From positions 124,001-188,000 of the forward strand of contig NZ_JAUQSY010000001.1 of assembly GCF_030580865.1 (NCBI RefSeq): 64,000 nucleotides of DNA. The letters are read 5' to 3'. Of the stretch, positions 51,664-59,679 are shown piece by piece (within the stretch, counting starts at the first letter, position 1; the number at the start of each line of letters is the position of its first letter). This DNA comes from Hymenobacter aranciens (GTDB lineage: Bacteria; Bacteroidota; Bacteroidia; Cytophagales; Hymenobacteraceae). The translations under genes were made by a program, and so were the position numbers. The notes under the pieces are model-generated. The model was not told the origin of the DNA, did not search any database, and was given only the letters and a program-made list of their open reading frames with translations.

Positions 51664-52845
51664 ATGGGCACACATTCCGCCAATGAGCACGAGCAGCGCG
51701 CCGCCGAAGAGCTGCGCAAAGCTCAATTTGTAGAAGAAACGGAAACCTGGCTGCGTACCGACCCGGCCATCAAGGAGTGGCTGCAGCCATTCTACGGCGA
51801 CGGCTCGTTGTTTCATAGCAACTACGTGCGGGAGCGTAGCCAGTGGGCCGACCTGGGTACGTTCTGGCTGGGCGTGGAGCGTGCCGAGCAGCTGAACCTG
51901 CTGGACGAAGCCTACGCCCGGCTGTGGCAGATTCAGCAGAAAAAGCTGTTTAACCTGCACTGCGAGTGGCGCGCCGGCCGCGTGGAACTGCCGGGCATCG
52001 CCGTCGAGGCCGACCTGGATGACTGGGGCGACGACATTCAACAGTGCCGGCTGGTGCCGCCCGTCGAGGCCGATGAGCTGGACCTGTACCTGGCTTACCT
52101 GACCAGCGACGACTGCACGGATTCCGGCATCTTTCGGGGCGACTTCAGCGGGCACAACTGGCAGAAGTACGACGGCTTCCGGCGCTGGCTGCGGGCCGAA
52201 GAAACCGGCGAGGAAGACGAAATGGGCGGGTTCTTCGGTATCATGTCGGGCCTGGTGTGCCCGTACCCGGCCTGGTATGCCTACTACGACCAGCACCGGG
52301 GCACAAACTTCTACGTGAGCCTGCCCGACGTGCGCGGCCCCGGCCCGCGCCGCGCCCCAAAATACCTGCGGGACAAGTACCCGGAAATGGCTGCCGCGCA
52401 GGCTGCCGCCGAGGCCGGGGATGCTGCTGCCCAGCAAGACCCGGCCCCCGCCGCCTTGTCGGTCCCCGCGCCGCCGCCCGCTACTCCGCCGCTGCCCCGC
52501 CTTGATGCCCGTGACCTGGCGCTGACCGAAACCTTGTTTAAGCGCTTCGAAAGCCAGGAGCTGCTGCACTTTATGCGGGCCTGTGAGTACCGCGCCCCCG
52601 AAACCGACCGTCTGACCGAGCTGGCCAGCGAGGCCTACGAGGAACTGAAGCACCTGCGCCACCCCACGCCCATCCGGGCCAGCCACGACTGGCGGGAGGC
52701 TCTTTGCCGGGCCTATATGGACCAGCGCAAGCAGCAGGTGGCGGCCCTGCTGCCCCAGGTATTTGCCGATTACTGCGCCCGCGAGGCGGCCGGCCAGCCG
52801 CACCCGCGCCGGCTGCCGCACCCTCACCGGCCCGTTGCCGACTGA
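51664..52845 (+). CDS. hypothetical protein, unrecognised family, copy 1
   Basis: 393 residues, no signal peptide or membrane helix, acidic and helical at the N-terminus. Shared with the next gene are an AYxRLWxIQQKKLFxLxxxWRAGR block (about 85-110), a PxxAWYAYYDQHRGT block (about 200) and LPDVRGPGPR. The region 240-275 is an Ala/Pro linker. I do not recognise the family. The block conservation shows a real, repeated domain. No residue pattern suggests an enzyme. Confidence 0.72.
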   Translation: MGTHSANEHEQRAAEELRKAQFVEETETWLRTDPAIKEWLQPFYGDGSLFHSNYVRERSQWADLGTFWLGVERAEQLNLLDEAYARLWQIQQKKLFNLHCEWRAGRVELPGIAVEADLDDWGDDIQQCRLVPPVEADELDLYLAYLTSDDCTDSGIFRGDFSGHNWQKYDGFRRWLRAEETGEEDEMGGFFGIMSGLVCPYPAWYAYYDQHRGTNFYVSLPDVRGPGPRRAPKYLRDKYPEMAAAQAAAEAGDAAAQQDPAPAALSVPAPPPATPPLPRLDARDLALTETLFKRFESQELLHFMRACEYRAPETDRLTELASEAYEELKHLRHPTPIRASHDWREALCRAYMDQRKQQVAALLPQVFADYCAREAAGQPHPRRLPHPHRPVAD

Positions 52846-52872
52846 TTTTCCCGCTCACTTTCCGCGCGCCCT

Positions 52873-54054
52873 ATGTCGTCCGAAAACGATTATCACCGTC
52901 GCAAAGCTGCCGAGGAGCAGCGCCTGGCGCAGCTCGTGCGCGATACCGAGCACGAGTTGCGCACCAACCCCGACTACCAGCCTTACTTCGCCGGCTACGA
53001 CCCTGCCAGCGTCGAGGGCTTCATTCGGGCCTACGCCCAGCGCAAGGTGCACTACCTGCAAAGCGGGCCCACCATGGTGCGCTGGACTACGCACCAGGCC
53101 AGCGAGTTTCGCGAAGAAGCCTACGAGCGGCTGTGGGAAATTCAGCAGAAAAAGCTGTTCGACCTGCAGTGCCAGTGGCGCGCCGGCCGCCTCCGCCTGC
53201 CGGGCGTGGACCTGTGCGAGCAGTTTCACGACTTTGGCGAGCACCCCGAGCGCTGCGCCTGGCTGCCGCCCATCACGCCCGATGAGGTGGCGGCCTATCG
53301 CGACTATCTGCTGAGCGACGAGTGTGTAGACGTGGGCTACGACCATCGCCTGCGCAGCTACGAGTGGCAGAATTATGAAAATACCTGCTTCGAGGGCCTG
53401 AAAGAGGCGACGGGCTACGGCCGCCAGCCGTACCACCCCTGGTACCGCTACTACGATGCCCGCTTCGGCCCCGGCCCGCAGCTGGGCCTGCCCGACGTGC
53501 GCGGCCCGCGCCAGGAGTTTTATCTTAACCTGGGGGATAAGGAGGAAACCCCGGCCGCCGAGGGCCCCGCTCCCAGGCCGGACCCCGTGTATGACCGGCG
53601 CCCGCACTACGGGCCGTATGCCGAGCTCGAGGACGCCTACACGGCTTTCATGGAGCGCTTCGAGACAATTCCGGAGCTGATGGAGAAGCGCCGGGCATTC
53701 GAAAACGTGACCCACTACGGCGTCGATGATGAGCTGATTATGGCCATGGACTTGCTGACGCAGGTGCCCGAGCTGCTGCCCGTGCCCGAAGATGCTCCGG
53801 AGTGGCGGCCGGTTATCCTGCAGCTGGCGGCGCAGGTGCGCAAGCAGCTGCTGGCCGAAGCCCTACCTCTGGTGTACGACGACTACCGCCTGCGCCTGGA
53901 CATGGGCCTGCGCCCCGCGCCGCCCTACCGGTCGTACCGCGACGATGATGACGATGATATTTCGCCCCGGCGCAAGGAATGGCAGGATAAGGACCGCGAA
54001 AAAATCCTGCGCGGCCGCGAACGCAACGGCGAGCCGCGGGATTTCAACTACTAA
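52873..54054 (+). CDS. hypothetical protein, unrecognised family, copy 2
   Basis: 393 residues, exactly the length of copy 1, starting 28 bases after it. Conserved blocks are EEAYERLWEIQQKKLFDLQ, WRAGRLRLPGVDL, PYHPWYRYYDARFGPGP and GLPDVRGPRQ. The C-terminus is Asp- then Arg/Lys-rich (RDDDDDDISPRRKEW). It forms a tandem array with copy 1 and the decayed copy at 54066. Function is unknown. Confidence 0.72.
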   Translation: MSSENDYHRRKAAEEQRLAQLVRDTEHELRTNPDYQPYFAGYDPASVEGFIRAYAQRKVHYLQSGPTMVRWTTHQASEFREEAYERLWEIQQKKLFDLQCQWRAGRLRLPGVDLCEQFHDFGEHPERCAWLPPITPDEVAAYRDYLLSDECVDVGYDHRLRSYEWQNYENTCFEGLKEATGYGRQPYHPWYRYYDARFGPGPQLGLPDVRGPRQEFYLNLGDKEETPAAEGPAPRPDPVYDRRPHYGPYAELEDAYTAFMERFETIPELMEKRRAFENVTHYGVDDELIMAMDLLTQVPELLPVPEDAPEWRPVILQLAAQVRKQLLAEALPLVYDDYRLRLDMGLRPAPPYRSYRDDDDDDISPRRKEWQDKDREKILRGRERNGEPRDFNY

Positions 54055-54065
54055 GCCCCCGCCGC

Positions 54066-54393
54066 ATGTCCGACGCCGACGCCGACGACCTCCGGCACCT
54101 GCCCTACGACCACCCCTTGCGCAAGGCGGCCCGCCACCGCGAACTGCTGCGCCAGCACGAAGCTACCGTCGCCCGCTACCAAGCCAACCCCGCGGTGTAG
54201 AAGTAGCTGCGCCAGTTCTACAACGACGGGGATGGCTTGCTGAAATCCTTTGCCGAGAAACGGTCCGCCAGCCTCCGCAGTGGCCGCTAGATGTATGGGC
54301 GGGAGCGGGCCGACGCCCGGGAAATCCGGCGCGAAAGCAAACGCCAGCTACGGGAAATTCAGCAGCTCAAGCTGCGGGAGCTGCAGGCGCGCT
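54066..54393 (+). pseudogene. decayed third copy of the 51664/52873 family
   Basis: From the ATG at 54066 one frame reads a recognisable relative: NPAV-stop-K-stop-LRQFYNDGD corresponds to DPAIKEWLQPFYGDG of copy 1, and LREIQQLKLRELQARW corresponds to LWQIQQKKLFNLHCEW. Three in-frame stops interrupt it, all TAG (54198-54200, 54204-54206, 54288-54290). Homology ends abruptly near 54393, where the sequence runs into a convergent gene remnant. It is a truncated pseudogene. Confidence 0.75.
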
Positions 54394-54731
54394 GGCCTCC
54401 ATGGTCACATCCAGCGCATCCAGCGTCATCAGCACCTGTCCGGCCCGCGCCGTTTTGAGAAAGACCGTTACCTCGGCCCCGGCGGGCTTGTACATGAATA
54501 GCTGCAACTCGTAGCGCACCGTGGCTGGGGTATCGGTGGGCAGGTCCAGCAGCTGGTGCAGGCCGAAGCGCCACTTGCCTTCCGTTTCCGGGCCGTGGGG
54601 CCGCAGCTCGCGCACCAGCTCGCGGCCGAAGGTGAAGTGACAAGTGGGGCCGGCGGGGGGGGGTAGGTGATGGGGAGGCTACAGGTGGGGCAGCGGTGGA
54701 TGCGAGCATGGATTACAGGAAATAGTGACAA
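54367..54731 (-). pseudogene. small zinc-ribbon-like gene split by a frameshift at a C9 tract
   Basis: On minus, MSLFPVIHARIHRCPTCSLPITYPPP runs into nine C's (54663-54655). In the next frame an open stretch continues AGPTCHFTFGRELVRELRP through YELQLFMYKPAGAEVTVFLK to a stop at 54367. C10 or C7 would join them into a protein of about 121 residues with CPTC and a downstream Cys-His. Its 3' end overlaps the third-copy pseudogene, so the C-terminus may be foreign. It could be phase-variable, decayed or a sequencing error. Confidence 0.5.
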
Positions 54732-54812
54732 GAGCTTCTATCGTTCGGACAGAAGGCCTTGTTAAAATAAGGCGATTCCAGAATCGCATTTCCAGCCCGA
54801 TGAACGGTTCGC

Positions 54813-56480
54813 TTATTGTGGACTAAGCAGGTGTGTTGTGGCTCCCGCGCCACTAGCTCCAGTGTCGTCAGAGTTATTTTGCGGTTGAAATAAGCTGCCT
54901 AGGCCGATGGAATATCCCACCTGCAACTGCACAAAGTCGCGCTGTCGACCTTTGGGAAAAATGAAATTAGATACCCGGAAAAACAACTTGTTATTAGGCG
55001 AACCGAAGGGGTGGTAGTAAAATAAAGCACCAGGCCGAAGTGCCCATTCAGCACCATTATTTTCAATGTAACGACGGCTCTGCACATTGTGGAGATAAGC
55101 TGTAAAGTACAGGTCGGCTCCGAAGTTGCGTTGGCGACGTACTGTCATTAGAAATTCCAGACCATACAGGTTTTGGTAAGTGTTCCGTTCCTGCGCGGTA
55201 TCAAGCCCCATATTGCCAGCCACCCGGCTGATGGTGCGTGTCCAAGAAGCATTCAGATGATAAGAAACGTGCCGACGGTTGTCAAAAGTGAGGAGGTTGG
55301 CGTTTAAGCCGAAACGCAGATAGCTGCGCTGTAACAGGTTGGGACGGTCTATGATGCTGTCGCGTTGCAGGCGCAAGGTGTCAAAGCGAGAGTCTAGCCG
55401 TGCCAGGGTTACAAAGGGGCGGGCTGCTGTAAAAAGGCGGAAATTACTATTGGGAAAAAGCGGTTGTTGGTTAAGTGGCAACAGGCTGCTTATTTCTGTT
55501 GTTACCAAGCTGTTGTCTTCGTTATTTAATGCAGCTAGCAGGTCTGTGTACAGGGCTACATCTAGCAGGCCGCTAAGTGAGGCACTTGCCGTGAGTCTAT
55601 GAGACGGTGCTTTGGTAGGCGTCAGTATCCAGCTTTCATTATTCGTGACGAAGCGTCTTCCAGAAGCATGCTCTACGCTAACCAGGTCACTGAAGCTCAA
55701 ACCGTAGCTTCTGTTCTTGCTGCTGGGGCGCTCATCAGGCACTAGTACGTCAATACCGTCTTGGGGCGCCTTGTTGAGGTCAATTGCTACTTTGCCGTTT
55801 GTAAATCGAATAGGCCGTATAGTAATGTATGCGTGTCGGGTGCTGACGCGTGGCCCATCTGGGGCATTTGCGGGTAAATTACTTATCACGGTGTCCTCTT
55901 TTGCTAGAGCACTGACTTTTTTCTCAGCACCGACAGCCAGCGCTATTTTGGCCCGCACTTCCTCTAACAGGTTGTTCCGCTCCTGAGTCAAAGCAGCGAT
56001 TTGAGCTTTGGTGAGCTTTGCTCCGCTTTGAAGCTTCGTCTGAGCATTCGCTGCTGCCAAGGCAGCAACATCCGCCTCTGCTCGAGCTTGGCGAGCTGCC
56101 CGGCTATTTTCCCGCGCCTGTTTAACAACGGCTGGGTCGGGAGTGCTCTGTTTGTATAGGCTGTCTTTTAGTAAGTTGCCAATGGCATACACGCGCAATA
56201 GCTGCCCATTTTCTAAATGGAATTTCATCTCTTCTAAGCTGAAAAGAGTGTCTTTTACCACCTTGTTATTTGCAACGTTAGTGTAAACCGTATACCGGGG
56301 GCCACTAATTAGGGCGATAGTGCCAATATGCGCCTCGTCAGCTTGGGCGTCAGCTTTGCGAGCAGCCTCTTTTCGTAAGCTGTCCAGAAGCTGCTTACGT
56401 ACGTTCGCAACAGTTGGAGCTTGCCCATAAGAGGACAGCGTAAGCCCAAGAAAGAAAAAAAAAATGTATAAATGCTTCAT
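54813..56480 (-). CDS. hypothetical envelope protein with coiled coil, AT-richer than neighbours
   Basis: About 555 residues from the ATG at 56480, which opens a signal peptide (MKHLYIFFFFLGLTLSSYGQ). Residues about 100-190 are Ala/Arg/Gln-rich coiled coil (AAANAQTKLQSGAKLTKAQ). The C-terminal half has alternating aromatic strands (YLRFGLNANLLTFDNRRH, DLYFTAYLHNVQSRR, LQVGYSIGLGSLFQ), suggesting an outer-membrane barrel. Visibly lower GC and more A/T-ending codons than the flanking genes suggest acquisition from elsewhere. I do not recognise the family. Confidence 0.7.
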   Translation of the reverse strand: MKHLYIFFFFLGLTLSSYGQAPTVANVRKQLLDSLRKEAARKADAQADEAHIGTIALISGPRYTVYTNVANNKVVKDTLFSLEEMKFHLENGQLLRVYAIGNLLKDSLYKQSTPDPAVVKQARENSRAARQARAEADVAALAAANAQTKLQSGAKLTKAQIAALTQERNNLLEEVRAKIALAVGAEKKVSALAKEDTVISNLPANAPDGPRVSTRHAYITIRPIRFTNGKVAIDLNKAPQDGIDVLVPDERPSSKNRSYGLSFSDLVSVEHASGRRFVTNNESWILTPTKAPSHRLTASASLSGLLDVALYTDLLAALNNEDNSLVTTEISSLLPLNQQPLFPNSNFRLFTAARPFVTLARLDSRFDTLRLQRDSIIDRPNLLQRSYLRFGLNANLLTFDNRRHVSYHLNASWTRTISRVAGNMGLDTAQERNTYQNLYGLEFLMTVRRQRNFGADLYFTAYLHNVQSRRYIENNGAEWALRPGALFYYHPFGSPNNKLFFRVSNFIFPKGRQRDFVQLQVGYSIGLGSLFQPQNNSDDTGASGAGATTHLLSPQ

Positions 56481-56540
56481 GGGTTTTAAAAATACCGCCA
56501 GAGGAATCATGGCTATTAGAAATGCATTAAGTGTCTGCCA

Positions 56541-56585
56541 CGCCTACATCAGGCGTGCACTACGCTTGATGTAGGCGTAGTGCAC
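56541..56585. other. interleaved inverted repeats, A-B-A'-B' order
   Basis: A = CGCCTACATCA (56541-56551) pairs with A' = TGATGTAGGCG (56567-56577). B = GTGCACTACGC (56555-56565) pairs with B' = GCGTAGTGCAC (56575-56585). All pairs are exact 11-mers and the stems cross, so RNA could form a pseudoknot or switch between two exclusive hairpins. It is 60-105 bases upstream of the gene at 56480. Confidence 0.85.
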
Positions 56586-56649
56586 GTCTTAACTTACCGT
56601 AAGCACCTCGCTCAGCGCGGCCGTTTTAAGCTGGTTGCTGCCTTTATAC

Positions 56650-57297
56650 TTAACTGCGCACCTCCAGCCGGTACGTCCCCGCCGTGAGCGTACCCGGCAC
56701 CACAAACAGCTGTTCCGAAGGCGCATTCTTCTTCACCCGCTCCACGCGCACCGGGGCGCTGCTGCCGGTGGTTTTCACGAAGAAAAGGCCCTGGTCGAGG
56801 TCTGCGGGGTCGTATTTGAGGTTGGTGCCGCGCAGGTGAGCCAGATTGCCTTTGGTAAGGGCGCCGTTCACGGCATCGGTGAGCAGGTCTTCCAGCCTTT
56901 CAGGGCGGGGCTCGCTCTGGCTCACAGCCCGCACCAGCACGAAGCTTAGCTCTGTTTCGGCCTGGCGCAGTACCGTGCCGGCACTCAGGCGCAGGTGGCC
57001 GCGGTGGCGCTGCGGGTCGAAGGTATCGTTGGCATCGCGCCACACGCCGGTGAGGGCAGGGCGCAGGATAAACAAGTCCGTTACCACGCTCTCGCCGCGC
57101 TGGGCCCGGCGAATGGCGGCCATCTTGAACTCCTCGTACATAGCCAGAAACTCGGCCTTGGTGACGGTAGAGCCGGGCCGCACCACGTCGGCGGCCAGGT
57201 CTTCGATGGTAGCGGTGTTCGTGATTTGCACCTGCGCCCGCAAGTCGTTGGGGGCGGGCGTCAGCTTGTTATCGATAAGGGAGTAGGAAATATCCAT
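56650..57297 (-). CDS. HU-like DNA-binding N-domain / DUF4469-like protein
   Basis: 215 residues from the ATG at 57297. The N-terminal 120 residues (MDISYSLIDNKLTPAPNDLRAQV, TVTKAEFLAMYEEF, RGESVVTDLFILRPAL) resemble the HU-fold DNA-binding domain of Bacteroidota. The C-terminal 75 residues (LRGTNLKYDPADLDQGLFFV, VVPGTLTAGTYRLEVRS) resemble the Ig-like DUF4469 domain that often follows it. No signal peptide. Possibly a nucleoid-associated protein. Confidence 0.72.
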   Translation of the reverse strand: MDISYSLIDNKLTPAPNDLRAQVQITNTATIEDLAADVVRPGSTVTKAEFLAMYEEFKMAAIRRAQRGESVVTDLFILRPALTGVWRDANDTFDPQRHRGHLRLSAGTVLRQAETELSFVLVRAVSQSEPRPERLEDLLTDAVNGALTKGNLAHLRGTNLKYDPADLDQGLFFVKTTGSSAPVRVERVKKNAPSEQLFVVPGTLTAGTYRLEVRS

Positions 57298-57449
57298 GCG
57301 ACGAGGAGTAGATGAGAGACGATGCAAAGGTGGTGAATTGAAATACCCCTCCGCATCGGTAATTCTACCTATTCTCAGACACGCGCCAAAAGCCCGTTTT
57401 TCTTGGCAAAGCCATATTTAAACCGCGCTTACGGGCAGTTAAGCGCCGC

Positions 57450-58079
57450 TTATCCCAATTCTATCCAACCTTCGCGCACGGCGTGCAGCACCAGGCCCAC
57501 CATCGAGCGGGTGTTGGTTTTTTCCAGCAGGTGGCGGCGGTGGGCGTCCACGGTGCGCGTGCTGATACACAGCTGCTCGGCAATTTCCGGGGTCGAGAAG
57601 TCCTGGCCGACCCAGTGCAGAATTTCCAGCTCGCGGGGGCTGAGGTGGCTGGGGGGCACGGCCCGGCAGCGGTCGGCCTCGGCGGGCGCGGGCAGGCGGC
57701 CGTTGGTCAGGAGCTGCTCCACAGTGGTTACCACCTGCGTGGGCGTGATTTGCCGGGCCAGCAGGGTGCCCGCCGCCATTTTACGCAGCTGCTGCTGCAA
57801 AGCCGGGGGCAGGCGGCGGCCGCCCAGCACCAGCAGGCGTTGGCGCGGGCGCTCCTGCCACATTTGCTGCAGCAGCTCGAGCAGGGGCGGGCCGGGCAGG
57901 CTCACATCCAGAATGAGCAGCGCCGGCGACAGCGTGCGCAGGCGGGCCGGCAAGGTGTTGGCATTGTCGGTGGTCTGCAAAAACAAATCGGGCCGCCGCT
58001 GCTGCAGGGTAGCCAGCAGGCCTTGGCGTTGGAGGGTGGGGGCCGCGGCCACCAGCACCAGAGAGGCAGAAGTTCTCAT
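57450..58079 (-). CDS. LuxR-type response regulator with an atypical receiver
   Basis: About 209 residues. The N-terminal receiver-like domain (about 1-125) keeps a candidate phospho-acceptor Asp in LLILDVSLPG, but the acidic pair normally at the end of the first strand is VAAAP here, so magnesium binding is doubtful. The C-terminal LuxR helix-turn-helix (LSPRELEILHWVGQDFSTPEIAEQLCISTRTVDAHRRHLLEKTN) is intact. It is probably a transcription factor not controlled by ordinary phosphorylation. No kinase gene is adjacent. Confidence 0.85.
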   Translation of the reverse strand: MRTSASLVLVAAAPTLQRQGLLATLQQRRPDLFLQTTDNANTLPARLRTLSPALLILDVSLPGPPLLELLQQMWQERPRQRLLVLGGRRLPPALQQQLRKMAAGTLLARQITPTQVVTTVEQLLTNGRLPAPAEADRCRAVPPSHLSPRELEILHWVGQDFSTPEIAEQLCISTRTVDAHRRHLLEKTNTRSMVGLVLHAVREGWIELG

Positions 58080-58250
58080 GGAAACGACAGAAGAAAGGGC
58101 GCACAAATACAGGCGGCCTCAATTGCTGACGTGGGGGGGCTGTCGCAAACGAAGACGATACACGGAAGGAGCTGCCAAAGTAGGCAGTCTTTTCGACAAT
58201 GCAATAGCGAGTTATCGAAAAACCGCAGAAATCAGGAATAAATTATAAAA

Positions 58251-58282
58251 AAAGCCGCTGCCCCGGGTAGGGCAGCGGCTTT
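58251..58282 (-). terminator. terminator of zinc peptidase gene
   Basis: On minus, stem AAAGCCGCTGCCC / GGGCAGCGGCTTT is followed by a seven-T run (58256 downward from the A-run at 58247-58253). Confidence 0.9.
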
Positions 58283-58308
58283 CAGCGGCTTACGGCTGAG
58301 CTAGCTGC

Positions 58309-58986
58309 CTAGCTGCGCCGGTTGCCCCCCATGAAGATGCTCACGTAGTAGAGCAGCGTGGCCAGCGAGCTGATGGCCGCCACCACGTAGGTCATGGCGG
58401 CCCACCACAGGGCGTCTTTGGCCATGGTGTGCTCCTGCACGGTCACAATGCCGCGCTTGTCCATCCAGGCCAGGGCCCGGCGCGAGGCGTCGAACTCTAC
58501 GGGCAGCGTCACAAACGAAAAGATAGTAGTGAGCGAAAACAGCACAATGCCCACGCCCAGCGGAATCAGCGAGGTGCGAATCAGCAGCACACCCGCAATC
58601 AGAATCCAGGGCATCCACTTCGACACGGCGCTCAGTGTGGGCACCATGGCCGAGCGGAACTGCAGCATGGAGTAGGCCGTGGCGTGCTGCACGGCGTGGC
58701 CGCACTCGTGAGCCGCGATGGCGGCAGCGGCGGCGCTGCGCTCGGCATACACGCCTTCGCTCAGGTTCACGGTTTTGTCGGTCGGGTTGTAGTGGTCGGT
58801 CAGCTGGCCGTCGGTGCTGATGATGCGCACGTCGCGGATGCCGTGGTCGGCCAGCATCAGCTCGGCCACCTGGGCGCCGGTGAGGTTGGCCTGCAGCTGC
58901 ACCTGGGCGTATTCGCGGAACTTGCTGCGCAAGCGCCACTGAATGCCCATGCTGGCGAACATTATCAGGATGATGAGGAGGTACAT
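58309..58986 (-). CDS. membrane zinc metallopeptidase (YugP-like)
   Basis: 225 residues. An N-terminal helix, zinc motif AAHECGHAVQHATAYS (HExxH), and three C-terminal hydrophobic helices (about 120-150 and 195-215) fit the YugP/Zn_peptidase_2 family of inner-membrane peptidases. The DGQLTDHYNPTDKTVNLSEGVY segment is typical. Substrate unknown. It is the last gene of a minus-strand run that starts with panC at 62.1 kb, though a palindrome separates each pair. Confidence 0.88.
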   Translation of the reverse strand: MYLLIILIMFASMGIQWRLRSKFREYAQVQLQANLTGAQVAELMLADHGIRDVRIISTDGQLTDHYNPTDKTVNLSEGVYAERSAAAAAIAAHECGHAVQHATAYSMLQFRSAMVPTLSAVSKWMPWILIAGVLLIRTSLIPLGVGIVLFSLTTIFSFVTLPVEFDASRRALAWMDKRGIVTVQEHTMAKDALWWAAMTYVVAAISSLATLLYYVSIFMGGNRRS

Positions 58987-58990
58987 GGTT

Positions 58991-59100
58991 GAGAGTTATG
59001 AGTTAAGAGTTTTGAATTATGAGTTGAACGTCGAATTATAAGGCCAGTTGGAAAGCAATGCCCCCAATTCAAAACCCATAATTCCTAACTCATAATTTTC
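58991..59100. repeat. short-word palindrome, ATTATGAGTT / AACTCATAAT
   Basis: Left arm 58991-59029 (GAGTTATGAGTTAAGAGTT...) pairs with right arm 59066-59100 (AATTCAAAACCCATAATTCCTAACTC). The right arm runs into the rfaE2 gene and supplies its last codons and stop. The words are shared with 28506-28597. Confidence 0.85.
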
Positions 59101-59558
59101 TGAATGATGCGCGAGGTACTGTACCCCGGCACCAGCGGCACGGTGAGTACCTGGCCGCCCTTGCCTAACACCAGCTCGTGCCCCACAATTCCGCTGATGG
59201 CGTAGTCGTCGCCTTTCACCAGAATGTCGGGCTGCACCAGCGTAATCAGCTCCAGCGGCGTGGGCTCGCCAAACAGCACCACGGCATCCACAAACGAAAG
59301 GGATGCCAACACCCGTGAGCGCGACACTTCGTCCTGAATGGGCCGCCCCGGCTTGAGGCAGATCACCGAGGCATCGGTGTTCAAACCCACCACCAGGGCA
59401 TCGCCCAGGTGCCGCGCTTTCTCCAGGTAGTCAACGTGCCCCAGGTGCAGCAGGTCGAAGCAGCCGTTGGTAAATACGATGCGGCGGCCCTGCGCACGCC
59501 ACTCGGCCAAGGTGGCAGGAAGCTGGGCGCGGGAAAGGATTTTATCGGCAGTCCACAT
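59085..59558 (-). CDS. rfaE2: heptose-1-phosphate adenylyltransferase (RfaE2-like nucleotidyltransferase)
   Basis: 157 residues from the ATG at 59558. A longer reading to 59633 translates repeat DNA. The cytidylyltransferase-fold motifs are FTNGCFDLLHLGHVDYLEKAR (HxGH) and a GRPIQDEVSRSRVLASL block, the signature of the C-terminal half of HldE or stand-alone RfaE2, which makes ADP-heptose for lipopolysaccharide core. The kinase half is not in this window. The stop codon TAG comes from the adjacent repeat. Confidence 0.88.
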   Translation of the reverse strand: MWTADKILSRAQLPATLAEWRAQGRRIVFTNGCFDLLHLGHVDYLEKARHLGDALVVGLNTDASVICLKPGRPIQDEVSRSRVLASLSFVDAVVLFGEPTPLELITLVQPDILVKGDDYAISGIVGHELVLGKGGQVLTVPLVPGYSTSRIIQKIMS

Positions 59559-59589
59559 GGGCAAGAAACTGATTTTGCGGGGAAAAATC

Positions 59590-59679
59590 GGTTGCTGGGT
59601 ATTGGGTTTTTGGTGTTGGGGCTCGTACATCACCTAACATCTAACATCTAACATCTAACATCTAACACCTAACACCTTA
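59590..59679. repeat. short-word palindrome, GGTGTTGGG / CATCTAACACC
   Basis: Left arm (59590-59621) consists of GGTATTGGG and GGTGTTGGG words. Right arm (59631-59679) has five tandem copies of CTAACATCT followed by CTAACACCTAACACC. It lies between rfaE2 and the flippase gene and reaches the flippase stop codon (TAA at 59679-59677). Confidence 0.82.

Noticed and set aside
51658..52827. 389-residue minus-strand frame opposite the first copy of the unknown 393-residue family
   Set aside because: The plus-strand reading is supported by its paralog at 52873 with conserved blocks, while the minus reading is not conserved between the copies.
54066..54393. Amber codon reassignment in the third family copy
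   Set aside because: Several intact genes in the window end with TAG, so TAG is a normal stop here; plain pseudogene decay is simpler. The pattern is kept only as a low-key finding.
59631..59679. CRISPR-like array (five CTAACATCT repeats)
   Set aside because: Repeats are 9 nt, directly adjacent and without unique spacers; it is one arm of a short-word palindrome. No cas gene is present.
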